From positions 1 through 64,000 of the forward strand of contig MKTU01000054.1 of assembly GCA_001898415.1 (NCBI GenBank): a stretch of 64,000 nucleotides of DNA. Reading direction: 5' to 3'. The position numbers were made by a program, and so were the translations under genes. How positions within the stretch are numbered: the stretch's first letter is position 1; every line of letters starts with the position of its first letter. The notes under the pieces are model-generated. The model did no database searches and was not told where the DNA came from. It saw only the letters and a list, made by a program, of their open reading frames with translations. Positions 54,191 through 62,231 of this stretch are shown one piece after another. The stretch comes from Rhodanobacter sp. 67-28. Its GTDB lineage: Bacteria; Pseudomonadota; Gammaproteobacteria; Xanthomonadales; Rhodanobacteraceae.

Positions 54191-55183
54191 ATGATGCCGA
54201 TCATGATCGGCCAATCCCAGGCAATCGTCGCGGTGCGCGCGCAGTTGCAGCGTTTTGCCGCCTGCGACGTGCAGGTGCTGATCGAGGGCGAAACCGGCAC
54301 CGGCAAGGAAGTCGCCGCGCGCGAAATCCACTACGCCAGCGCTCGCCGGGATTTTCCCTTCGTGCCGGTCAATTGCGGCGCCATCCCCGACAGCCTGATC
54401 GAGAGCGAACTGTTCGGCCATGGCCGCGGCGCCTTCACCGACGCCAAGGTGGCCCAGCCCGGCCTGGTCGACCATGCGCGCGGCGGCACCCTGTTCCTGG
54501 ATGAGGTCGATGCGCTCTCGGCCAAGGGCCAGGTGACCTTGCTGCGCTTCCTGCAGGACAGCGAGTACCGCCCGGTCGGCGGCGGTGCCATGCGCACTTC
54601 GGATGCGCGCATCATCGCCGCCACCAACAGCTGCCTGGCACGGCAGGTGGAGGCCGGCCGCTTCCGGCGGGATCTGCAGTACCGGCTCAATGCGCTGTAC
54701 CTGCAGTTGCCGCCGCTGCGCGAGCGCGAGGGAGACGTTGCCCTGTTGGCGCAGCATTTCCTGCACGCGGTGGCGATTCGCCTGCACGGCCCCTTCAAGC
54801 ACTGGAGCGAGCCGGCGATGGCGGCGCTGCAGGCACATGCCTGGCCGGGCAACGTGCGCGAGCTGGACAACGTCGCGCTGCGTGCCTACATGTGCAGCGA
54901 CGACGCCATCGTCGGCCTGACCGCGCTGGCCGCAGCCGATCCGGCCTTCATCGGTCCGCGACCGCAGCCGCGGCGGCGGGCGAACGAACCGGAGCTCGGC
55001 TTCCGCGTGGCCAAGACCCGTGCGATCCACCAGTTCGAGCACGACTACCTGGTGCAGCTGATGCAACGTGCCAGCGGCAACATCAGCGCCGCCGCGCGGC
55101 TGTCCGGCACCGAGCGTCGCCAGCTCGGCAAGCTGCTGGTCAAGCACGGCATCGGCATCAAGGCTTTCCGCACCCGCCAGTGA
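54191..55183 (+). CDS. Sensorless sigma-54-dependent activator (PspF-like), linked to the eCIS
   Basis: A 330-residue bacterial enhancer-binding protein. It begins directly with the AAA+ domain: Walker A GETGTGKE (33-40), sigma-54 loop GAFTDA (80-85, in place of the usual GAFTGA), Walker B GGTLFLDEVDAL (D104, E105), and WPGNVRELDN near residue 220. A C-terminal Fis-type HTH (ISAAARLSGTERRQLGKLLV) binds DNA. There is no N-terminal receiver, GAF or PAS domain, so control must come through a partner or expression level. The tail-like operon and protease downstream each have a sigma-54 promoter, making this their likely activator. ATG 54191 or 54194 follows GGGAG. Confidence 0.9.
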   Translation: MMPIMIGQSQAIVAVRAQLQRFAACDVQVLIEGETGTGKEVAAREIHYASARRDFPFVPVNCGAIPDSLIESELFGHGRGAFTDAKVAQPGLVDHARGGTLFLDEVDALSAKGQVTLLRFLQDSEYRPVGGGAMRTSDARIIAATNSCLARQVEAGRFRRDLQYRLNALYLQLPPLREREGDVALLAQHFLHAVAIRLHGPFKHWSEPAMAALQAHAWPGNVRELDNVALRAYMCSDDAIVGLTALAAADPAFIGPRPQPRRRANEPELGFRVAKTRAIHQFEHDYLVQLMQRASGNISAAARLSGTERRQLGKLLVKHGIGIKAFRTRQ

Positions 55184-55236
55184 ATTTCCGAGGCCGCCGC
55201 GGCCGCGGGTGCGCCGTTACCCATGGCGCGCGCGGA

Positions 55237-55256
55237 ACGGGTCAGCACTGCCCCGG
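55237..55256. promoter_or_regulatory. Candidate activator site (UAS) upstream of the calpain-like gene
   Basis: ACGGGTCAG-CA-CTGCCCCGG, an imperfect palindrome. It agrees in 16 of 20 positions with the site at 57012 and its centre lies about 70 bp before the GG of the sigma-54 promoter at 55316. Probably bound by the activator encoded at 54191. Confidence 0.6.
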
Positions 55257-55315
55257 CATCGAGCCGCGGAATCGTTCGCGCCCACCTGCCGCGCCATTTT
55301 TCGTCCTCCGTTCCA

Positions 55316-55330
55316 TGGCATGCCTGTTGC
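55316..55330 (+). promoter_or_regulatory. Sigma-54 (-24/-12) promoter of the calpain-like gene
   Basis: TGGCATG-CCTG-TTGC matches the consensus TGGCACG-N4-TTGC with one change (T for C) and the exact GG-to-GC spacing. Transcription would start near 55342, about 105 bases before the ATG at 55447. An 8-bp hairpin GCCAGTCC/GGACTGGC (55329-55350) overlaps the -12 element and start site. Confidence 0.75.
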
Positions 55331-55446
55331 CAGTCCAGCGATGGACTGGCGCCGCGGGGAGGTGACGAATCCCGCCGAGCCGGCCCCGCGTCGCGATCGT
55401 GGCTTCCGGGCCGCGCAAGGCGCGCCACCTGGCCGGGGAGAACGAG

Positions 55447-56892
55447 ATGGCAACGTCGAAAACCAGCAAGTCGAAAACCGCATCCAGCCGACCCCCTGCG
55501 CGGTCGGCATCGGCCCGTGCGCGCACCGCCGCGGCCAGCGGGGGACAGGGGCAGAACTGCGCGGTGATCAACCCCTACGCACTGGCCGAGCTGGTCGCCG
55601 GCCAGCCGATTCCGTGGAACGAGGTTCCCGATGTGCCCCGCGTGCTGGAACAGGTGCTGGCCACGCCCTACGAGGAGCTGTTCGATCCCAAGTTCGGCGG
55701 CCCGCTCTACATCGGCATGGCACTGGACGCGAACCTCAAGCTGGTGCCGCAGCGCTCGCCGCTGCTCGACCTGCCACCGCGCGGCGAAGGCAACGACGCC
55801 ACCGGCGGTGGCCTGGAGAGCGTCGACCAGTACGCCACGCTGGCCGCGCTGGCCAGGGCGGGCGCGCTGAAATCCATCCTGGATTGGCCGATCCTGTGCG
55901 CCGACCTGTCGCGCTTCGCGCGACTGCAAGTGGTGCTGCGATTGCCGCCGGCGCTGCGCGACTTGCAACTGGGCAACGCGCTGTCCGCCGACGTGGTGCG
56001 TGCGATCACCGTCGACACCCACCTCGTCAAGCAACTGGCCGTCACTGGCTGGACGCCGCCGGGCGCGCACTGGGCCGCATCGGGCGACTTCTTCAACGAG
56101 ACTGCCGAGTTCTTCGATCCGGTGCAGGGCGCCGTGGCCAATTGCTATTACATCGCGGCGCTGTCGGCGGTGGCCTGGGCCACGCCGTTCCGGCTGGCGC
56201 ACCAGACCCGCGCCACCGGCCCCAGCCAGGCGCAGTTCAACGACCAGATCAGTTTCTGCGAGCCCGACTCCGGTGGCACCCTGGACCGCGCGATCCAGGT
56301 GACCGAAGCGGTGCCGTTGACCGCGGGCGGCTACCCGATCTACTGCCGCTCCAGCGAAAGCGGCGAGAGCTGGCCGGCCATCTACGAGAAGGCCTACGCC
56401 AAGCTCAAGACCGGCACCGCCACCGACATGCCCGACATCACCCAGACCGCCTGGGGCGATTGCGTGTGGGCCACCGCCCAACTCAACGGCGGCACGCGTC
56501 ACTACTACAACACCGCCGACCACAGCGCCGACGAGCTGTGGCAACTGCTGCGCTCCAACTGCCTGTCGTATCGCACCTTCAATCCGATGACGGCGTGGAC
56601 TTACTCGACCGGCGATGCGGCGCCCGACCATGTCGACTACGCCAGCGCCCACGTGGTGGGCTCGCACTGCTACACCGTGCTCGGCTGGGCGTACGCCCGG
56701 TGCCGGCGCTGGATCGTGCTGCGCAACCCCTGGGGCAACACCGAGGCCACCGCCAGCGTGCTGGACGCCACCATCTCGATGTACGACGTGAGCTGGTGGC
56801 GGCCAATCACGCTGAAGACCACCGATGGCGTGTTCGCGATGGAGATCGGCGCGTTCAAGAAATACTTCGCCGGTTTCGGCACCGCCCATTGA
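55447..56892 (+). CDS. Calpain-like (C2) cysteine protease, probable eCIS cargo
   Basis: A 481-residue protein after a GGGGAG site. The first about 50 residues are disordered, basic and Ser/Thr/Ala-rich (MATSKTSKSKTASSRPPARS). A region of unknown fold follows (about 55-215), then a calpain core. VQGAVANCYYIAALSAVAWA holds the oxyanion Gln and C233, VGSHCYTVLGWAYAR has H407, and IVLRNPWGNTEA has N427, so the full Cys/His/Asn triad is intact. The cysteine helix reads ANCYY instead of the common GDCW. No signal peptide. It lies between a sigma-54 activator and the tail operon and has its own sigma-54 promoter, so delivery by the injection system is a reasonable inference; a processing or maturation role is the alternative. 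Confidence 0.85.
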   Translation: MATSKTSKSKTASSRPPARSASARARTAAASGGQGQNCAVINPYALAELVAGQPIPWNEVPDVPRVLEQVLATPYEELFDPKFGGPLYIGMALDANLKLVPQRSPLLDLPPRGEGNDATGGGLESVDQYATLAALARAGALKSILDWPILCADLSRFARLQVVLRLPPALRDLQLGNALSADVVRAITVDTHLVKQLAVTGWTPPGAHWAASGDFFNETAEFFDPVQGAVANCYYIAALSAVAWATPFRLAHQTRATGPSQAQFNDQISFCEPDSGGTLDRAIQVTEAVPLTAGGYPIYCRSSESGESWPAIYEKAYAKLKTGTATDMPDITQTAWGDCVWATAQLNGGTRHYYNTADHSADELWQLLRSNCLSYRTFNPMTAWTYSTGDAAPDHVDYASAHVVGSHCYTVLGWAYARCRRWIVLRNPWGNTEATASVLDATISMYDVSWWRPITLKTTDGVFAMEIGAFKKYFAGFGTAH

Positions 56893-57011
56893 ACGCGCCG
56901 TGGCCGCCCTCCGCACCAGTCCGAAGCCTGCGCCGCGTCTGCCCCGTGGCAAGCGGCGCGGGAGAAGCAACCGGGCAAACCGGGTGCAATCGTTCGCGCT
57001 GCGCCTCGGGG

Positions 57012-57031
57012 CCGGGTCAGTCCTGACCCGG
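57012..57031. promoter_or_regulatory. Candidate activator site (UAS) upstream of the tail operon
   Basis: CCGGGTCAG-TC-CTGACCCGG is a perfect 9-bp inverted repeat. It resembles the site at 55237 and is centred about 71 bp before the sigma-54 promoter at 57092, almost the same distance as in the other copy. Confidence 0.65.
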
Positions 57032-57091
57032 TCGCAGCGCCGCCGGCGGGGCCGCGGCCCGGCGCCATGCCGTTTTCACGCCGGCGGCCAC

Positions 57092-57106
57092 TGGCACACT
57101 CGTTGC
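57092..57106 (+). promoter_or_regulatory. Sigma-54 (-24/-12) promoter of the tail operon
   Basis: TGGCACA-CTCG-TTGC, preceded by C and followed by CA, fits the YTGGCACG-N4-TTGC consensus with one mismatch and correct spacing. Transcription would begin near 57118, which favours ATG 57136 over ATG 57121 as the first start of the operon. Confidence 0.85.
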
Positions 57107-57135
57107 CAGAGTCGACGCAGATGCGGGATGTCGCC

Positions 57136-57411
57136 ATGACCAAGCCCTCGACTAGCGGGTCCCCGGCAAGCGATGACGACGAGATTCGCCATTCGGTGCT
57201 GGCGTATCTGCAGGATCACCCGCGCGCGGCAGACACCTTGCGCGGCGTCGTCAACTGGTGGTTGCCGCAGCAGCGCTACGAGAACAGCCGCCAGCGCATC
57301 GAGCAGGTGCTGTCGGCGCTGGTGGCGGAGGGCCTGCTGCATCGCGACCGGCTCCCCGATGGCGAGGTGTTGTACGCGTTGAACGAGCACCGGCGACCGC
57401 CGCCGCATTGA
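57136..57411 (+). CDS. Small winged-helix-like protein, first gene of the eCIS operon
   Basis: A 91-residue protein. After a polar start, DEIRHSVLAYLQDHPRAADTLRGVVNWWLPQQ, then RQRIEQVLSALVAEGLLHRD and RLPDGEVLYALNEH form the helix-helix-helix-wing pattern of a winged helix. Such small proteins often open eCIS operons; the role (regulator or assembly factor) is not known. The start after the predicted transcription start excludes an upstream in-frame ATG. 37 bp to the sheath gene. Confidence 0.7.
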   Translation: MTKPSTSGSPASDDDEIRHSVLAYLQDHPRAADTLRGVVNWWLPQQRYENSRQRIEQVLSALVAEGLLHRDRLPDGEVLYALNEHRRPPPH

Positions 57412-57448
57412 TCGCCACAGGGGTTTTCACTTTCGGAGGACCGATCCC

Positions 57449-58966
57449 ATGCCATCTGCGCTCACCTATCCGGGCGTCTACATCGAGGAAATTCCCAGCG
57501 GCGTGCGCACCATCACGGGGGTGGCCACGTCGATCGCGGCGTTCGCCGGCTGGGCGCCGCGCGGGCCGACCGGGCGCGCCGCCCTGGTGCTCGGCTACGC
57601 CGACTTCGCGCGCCAGTTCGGCGGCATCGACAGCCGCAGCCTGCTCGGCTACGCGGTCAACCAGTTCTTCGCCAACGGCGGCCAGCAGGCTTACATCGTG
57701 CGCCTGGTCGACGCCAGCGCGAAGGCGGCCAAGGTCACCCTCGACGGCAAGCTGCTGCTTGCCGCGAGCAGCGAAGGTCTCTGGGCCAACGACTTCGCCG
57801 TGGTCATCCGGAAGTCGAGCTTCGACGCCAGCCGGTTCCGCCTGAGCGTGGTGAACTGGCAGCTCGACCCTGCCGGCGTGGCGGTGGAGACGTTCGACAA
57901 CCTGTCGATGAAGGCCGACGACGCCCGCTTCGTCACCAGCGTGCTGGCCGCGCAGTCCGCCTACGTCACGGCTGCGGTGCAGGGTGGAGCCACCGATCCG
58001 CCCGCGGATACCGCGGCCGGCAACATTCCCGACGGCGCGAAGCTGGCCGGCGGCGCCGACGGCACGGTGCTGGCGCCGAACGACCCCGCGTTCGAGACCG
58101 CGCTGCTGCCGCTGTCCGGCACCGGTGGTCTGTACCAGCTCGATCGCGTCGACCTGTTCAACCTGCTGTGCGTGCCCGGCGAAACCGGTACCGGCACGAT
58201 CTCCGCCTTGCAGAAATTCTGCCGCGATCGCCGCGCGTTCCTGATCGCCGACAGCGCCGATGGCACCACCTTCGACACGCAGAAGGACGGCCCCGGCGAC
58301 ATCACCGGCGACGACGCGATCAACGCCGCGTTCTACTACCCGTGGATCATCGCCGCCGATCCGCTGCAGCAAAACCGGCCGCGCGCGTTCCCGCCCAGCG
58401 GCTTCGTGGCCGGCATCTACGCGCGCACCGACGCAGCGCGCGGCGTGTGGAAGGCGCCCGCCGGCAGCGAGGCCAGCGTGACCGGCGCGCTCGGCGTCGG
58501 CACCGTGCTCACCGATGGCGAAAACGGCGTGCTCAATCCGCGGGCGATCAACTGCATCCGCAACTTCCCGGTCTACGGCACCGTGGTGTGGGGCGCACGC
58601 ACCCTGCAGGGCAACGACGAGCGCGGCTCGGAGTGGAAGTACGTGCCGGTGCGGCGCACCGCACTGTTCATCGAGGAGAGCCTGTATCGCGGCACCCAGT
58701 GGGTGGTGTTCGAGCCGAACGACGAACCGCTGTGGTCGCAGATCCGCCTCAACGTGGGCGCCTTCATGCAGAACCTGTTCCGCCAGGGCGCGTTCCAGGG
58801 CAAGACGCCGAACGACGCGTACTTCGTGAAGTGCGACAAGGAAACCACCACGCAGAACGACATCAACCTCGGCATCGTCAACATCGTGGTCGGCTTCGCG
58901 CCGCTCAAGCCCGCCGAATTCGTGGTCATCCAGCTGCAGCAGATGGCCGGCCAGATCCAGTCCTGA
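57449..58966 (+). CDS. Contractile tail sheath subunit
   Basis: A 505-residue sheath protein of the Afp2/Pvc2 type. N-terminal ALTYPGVYIEEIPSGVRTIT, which is the strand exchanged between subunits. GVATSIAAFAGWAPRGPTGR and FANGGQQAYIVRLVDA follow, then an inserted outer domain (about 110-240). The conserved C-terminal part has NCIRNFPVYGTVVWGARTLQ, YVPVRRTALFIEESLYRGTQ and WVVFEPNDEPLWSQIRLNVG. It contracts to drive the inner tube through a target membrane. Preceded by GGAGGACCG; 10 bp to the tube gene. Confidence 0.96.
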   Translation: MPSALTYPGVYIEEIPSGVRTITGVATSIAAFAGWAPRGPTGRAALVLGYADFARQFGGIDSRSLLGYAVNQFFANGGQQAYIVRLVDASAKAAKVTLDGKLLLAASSEGLWANDFAVVIRKSSFDASRFRLSVVNWQLDPAGVAVETFDNLSMKADDARFVTSVLAAQSAYVTAAVQGGATDPPADTAAGNIPDGAKLAGGADGTVLAPNDPAFETALLPLSGTGGLYQLDRVDLFNLLCVPGETGTGTISALQKFCRDRRAFLIADSADGTTFDTQKDGPGDITGDDAINAAFYYPWIIAADPLQQNRPRAFPPSGFVAGIYARTDAARGVWKAPAGSEASVTGALGVGTVLTDGENGVLNPRAINCIRNFPVYGTVVWGARTLQGNDERGSEWKYVPVRRTALFIEESLYRGTQWVVFEPNDEPLWSQIRLNVGAFMQNLFRQGAFQGKTPNDAYFVKCDKETTTQNDINLGIVNIVVGFAPLKPAEFVVIQLQQMAGQIQS

Positions 58967-58976
58967 GGAAAACGTC

Positions 58977-59504
58977 ATGGCTCAGTTCAGCGTCAATGCG
59001 CAGCGCTTCGATCCGTACAAGAATTTCAAGTTCCGGGTGAAGTGGGACGGCCGCTACGTGGCCGGCGTCAGCAAGGTGTCGGGCCTGAAGCGCACCACCG
59101 AGGTGGTCAAGCACCGCGAGGGCGGCGACCCCAGCAGCACGCGCAAGTCGCCGGGACGCACCGAGTACGAGGCGATCACCATCGAGCGCGGCGTCACCCA
59201 CGACACCGAGTTCGAGAAGTGGGCGAACAAGGTGTGGAACTTCGGCGCCGGGCTCGGCGCGGAAGTCTCGCTGAAGGACTTCCGCAAGGACCTGATCCTC
59301 GAGGTCTACAACGAGGCCGGCCAGCTCGCGCTCGCCTACAAGCTGTACCGCTGCTGGGTCTCGGAGTACCAGGCGATGCCCGACCTGGACGCGAACGCGA
59401 ACGCGGTGGCGATCCAGCACCTGAAGCTGGAGAACGAGGGCTGGGAGCGCGATGTCGGTGTGTCGGAGCCGGCCGAGCCGAGCTTCACCGTACCCGCCGG
59501 CTGA
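58977..59504 (+). CDS. Inner tube subunit (gp19/Afp1-like)
   Basis: A 175-residue protein with the phage tail-tube signature: FDPYKNFKFRVKWDGRYVAG, VSKVSGLKRTTEVVKHREGG, YEAITIERGVTHDTEFEKWA and KLYRCWVSEYQAMPDLDANA. It stacks as hexameric rings inside the sheath. Only one tube gene is visible so far; Afp/PVC have two. Confidence 0.96.
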   Translation: MAQFSVNAQRFDPYKNFKFRVKWDGRYVAGVSKVSGLKRTTEVVKHREGGDPSSTRKSPGRTEYEAITIERGVTHDTEFEKWANKVWNFGAGLGAEVSLKDFRKDLILEVYNEAGQLALAYKLYRCWVSEYQAMPDLDANANAVAIQHLKLENEGWERDVGVSEPAEPSFTVPAG

Positions 59505-59509
59505 GCGCC

Positions 59510-60247
59510 ATGCACACGCCCACCCCCGCGCAGCTGCTGCAGGTCTGGGAACGCGGGGGCGAGCCGTCCGCCGCGGCACGCGGACTGTTGCTGCTTGGCT
59601 GCAGCTGCGACGACGAAGCCCCTGTCGATGCACTGGCGGCGATGCCGCTGGGTCGGCGCGACGCGCGGCTGCTCGAATTGCGCGAGCGCCTGTTCGGCGC
59701 CGCGATCGACGCGGTGGCGACATGCCCGCAATGCGCAACCACGGTCGAGGCGACGTTCCGCTGCGATGACCTGCGGCTGCCGGATGCGGACGCCGCCGCT
59801 TCCACGCTGGAGCACGCCGCGCACGGCATCCGCGTGCAGTTCCGCCTGCCCGACAGCCGCGACCTGCTGGCGCTGGAAAGCTGCGGCGACGCCGGGGCTG
59901 CGCGCGCGCTGCTGCTCGAACGTTGCGTGCTCGCCGCGCAGCATGGCGGCGAATCGCTCGAGCCTCGCGGTTTGCCGCACGAGCTGCAGGCGCAGATCGC
60001 GCAGGCGATGGCGCAGGCCGATCCGCAGGCCGACCTGCAACTCGCGTTGCGCTGCCCGGACTGCGGCCACGAATGGCAACCGTTGTTCGACGTCGCCCGC
60101 TTCCTGTGGCAGGAGCTGCACGCCTGGGCGCTGCACATGCTGCGCGAGGTGGACACGCTGGCCGCCAGTTACCACTGGGCCGAGGCCGACATCCTCGCGC
60201 TGAGCCCGCGCCGCCGCCAGGCCTACCTGGAGCTGTGCGCGCCATGA
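59510..60247 (+). CDS. T4-type baseplate protein with two CxxC pairs
   Basis: A 245-residue protein of the T4 baseplate (gp26-like)/eCIS group, helical, ending YLELCAP. Two cysteine pairs, ATCPQCATTVEATFRC (about 73-88) and LRCPDCGHEWQPLFD (about 180-195), could join as one zinc-binding site. It probably chaperones hub assembly or links baseplate parts. Starts 5 bp after the tube gene and overlaps the next by four bases (ATGA). Confidence 0.85.
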   Translation: MHTPTPAQLLQVWERGGEPSAAARGLLLLGCSCDDEAPVDALAAMPLGRRDARLLELRERLFGAAIDAVATCPQCATTVEATFRCDDLRLPDADAAASTLEHAAHGIRVQFRLPDSRDLLALESCGDAGAARALLLERCVLAAQHGGESLEPRGLPHELQAQIAQAMAQADPQADLQLALRCPDCGHEWQPLFDVARFLWQELHAWALHMLREVDTLAASYHWAEADILALSPRRRQAYLELCAP

Positions 60248-60990
60248 ACGATTTCCTCGACCGGCTGGCGGCACGCGCGATCGGCAGCGAAACCACGCTG
60301 GCGCCACGGCTGCCGTCGCTGTTCGAACCGCTGCAGCGCGCGCCGGTCACGCCGCCGGCCGACGAGAGCGAGGCGCCCGCGCGCGCTCGCGAGGCGAGCC
60401 CGGCAGTGCCGCCAGTGCCGGATGTCGCACCGCCACCGCGCGCGCCGACCCATGCGCGCGAGTCGATCGAGCCACGTGCCGCCCGCGTCGCGCCGGTGGA
60501 GCACCCGGCGTTGCCGACGACGGCAGGCACCGCCGCCGATGTACCGCACGCGCCGATGCCGTCGCCGCCGCGCGCGGCCTCGCCGGTGCGCGCCATCGGC
60601 GCCGAACAGGCCAGCACGCCGCCCACGCCGGAACGTCCGGCGGTCACTTCCTCGTTTGCCTTCCCGCGCCCGCCGCGCGTGGCGCGCACTCGCCGGGAAG
60701 CCGCATCGACGCCCGCACCGAACGGCGTCTTGTTGGCCGCACCAGCGCCGGTGTTTGCCTCGACCGGCGCGGCATCCACGCGATCCGAACGCACCGTCGC
60801 CGCGCAGGCCGCTGCCGCGCGAGCCGAAGGCAAGGCCGATGCAGCGCGCGAGCCGGTGGTACACGTCAGCATCGGCCGGCTCGAAGTGCGCGCCACGCCG
60901 GCGGCTGCCGCGCCGCCGCGTCGTCGCGACGGCCCGCAGCCGGGCAGCCTCGACGACTACCTGCGCCAGCGCGGCAAGGCCTCGCCATGA
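60244..60990 (+). CDS. Pro/Ala-rich eCIS protein with conserved IGRLEVRA motif
   Basis: A 248-residue protein, mostly low-complexity and rich in Pro, Ala and Arg (about 20-200), with short ordered ends: MNDFLDRLAARAIGSETTLA at the start and VVHVSIGRLEVRATPAAAAP then GSLDDYLRQRGK at the end. The late V.V.IGR.EVRA motif recurs in proteins encoded between baseplate and DUF4255 genes of other eCIS. It may be a flexible linker or scaffold. ATGA overlaps with both neighbours. Confidence 0.75.
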   Translation: MNDFLDRLAARAIGSETTLAPRLPSLFEPLQRAPVTPPADESEAPARAREASPAVPPVPDVAPPPRAPTHARESIEPRAARVAPVEHPALPTTAGTAADVPHAPMPSPPRAASPVRAIGAEQASTPPTPERPAVTSSFAFPRPPRVARTRREAASTPAPNGVLLAAPAPVFASTGAASTRSERTVAAQAAAARAEGKADAAREPVVHVSIGRLEVRATPAAAAPPRRRDGPQPGSLDDYLRQRGKASP

Positions 60991-62227
60991 GCAACGTGCT
61001 GGCCATCGCCGCGACCACGCGCACGCTGCGCAACCTGCTGCTGGCGCAGATGCCCGTGCTGGATGCGGAACTGAGCGACCTGGAGGTGACCCTGCAGCCG
61101 CCCGACGTGGCGCGCAAGGGGATCAGCAAGGCGCAGCTCAACCTGTTCCTGTACCAGGTGGTGGCCAACGCGGCCTGGCGCAACCTCGACCTGCCGGGGC
61201 AAGTGCGTCCCGGCGAGACCGCGCCGCCGCCGCTGGCGCTGAACCTGCATTACGTGATCACCGCCTGGGGCCGCGGCGAGAACGACAACGATGCGCTCAG
61301 CCACCGCGTGCTCGCCGCCGCGATGAGCACCCTGCACGACCGCGGCGTGCTCGACGGCAACGACATCCGCAACGCGCTGCCGGACAACGACCTGGCCGGC
61401 CAGATCGAGCGCGTGCGCGTCACCCCGCTGCCGCAGAGTGTGGACGAGTTGTCCCGGCTGTGGACCGCGTTCCAGACCAACTACCGCGCCTCGGCGGTCT
61501 ACGAGGCGGCGGTGGTGCTGATCGACAGCCAGGCGGCGATGCGTGCGCCGCTGCCGGTGCTGCGGCGCGGCGCGCAGGACCGCGGCGTGATCGCTACCGC
61601 GTCCGCCGCCGCGGTGCTGGACGCGCTCGACTACCCGCGCCATCAGGCTGCCGTGCGCCTTGGCGAGGACATCGTGCTGAACGGTCGCCAGCTCGCGACG
61701 GATCACGCGCTGGCCCGCTTCAGCAGCCTGCGCCCGGACGCGCCGATCGATATCGCGCCGCGACCCGGCGACGCGGCCGGCAGCTTGCGCGTGCATCTCG
61801 CCGACACCGCCGACGATGCCGATGCCGTCGCGCGCTGGGCGCCGGGCATCTACACCGTGGCCCTGCGGGTGCAGCCGCCGGGACTGCCGCCATTGCTCAG
61901 CAATGAGCTGCCGCTGGTGCTGGCGCCGCGCATCACGCTCGGCTCGCTCGCCGCCACGGCCGGCGACTTCGCCTTGAACCTGACCTGCACGCCGCGCATC
62001 CGCGACGGCCAGCGCGTGTTCCTGCTGTTCGGCGATCGCCTGCTGGCGCCGACCAGCCTCGGCAACCCGGCCGACACGCACCAGCCGACCGCGCTGGTCT
62101 TCCAGCTCACCGGCGTGGCCGCGGGCAGGTACACCGTGCGCCTGCGCGTGGACGGCGCCGACAGCATCCCGGTCGACTTCAGCGGCAGCGTGCCCGCGTT
62201 CGCCGCGGACCAGCAGGTGGTCGTGTC

Positions 62228-62231
<4 letters not shown>
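60987..62231 (+). CDS. DUF4255 tail terminator/cap protein (Pvc16-like)
   Basis: A 414-residue protein. The N-terminal DUF4255 domain (about 1-190) shows LQPPDVARKGISKAQLNLFL, NLHYVITAWGRGENDNDALS and LSRLWTAFQTNYRASAVYEA. Afp16/Pvc16 homologues cap the tube and set its length. The C-terminal part (about 210-410) has two Ig-like beta domains not present in the short Pvc16, with VFLLFGDRLLAPTSLGN and AGRYTVRLRVDGADS. Overlaps both neighbours by four bases. Confidence 0.9.

Noticed and set aside
57121..57135. ATG 57121 as start of the small winged-helix gene
   Set aside because: It would lie only about three bases after the start site expected from the sigma-54 promoter at 57092; ATG 57136 is more plausible.
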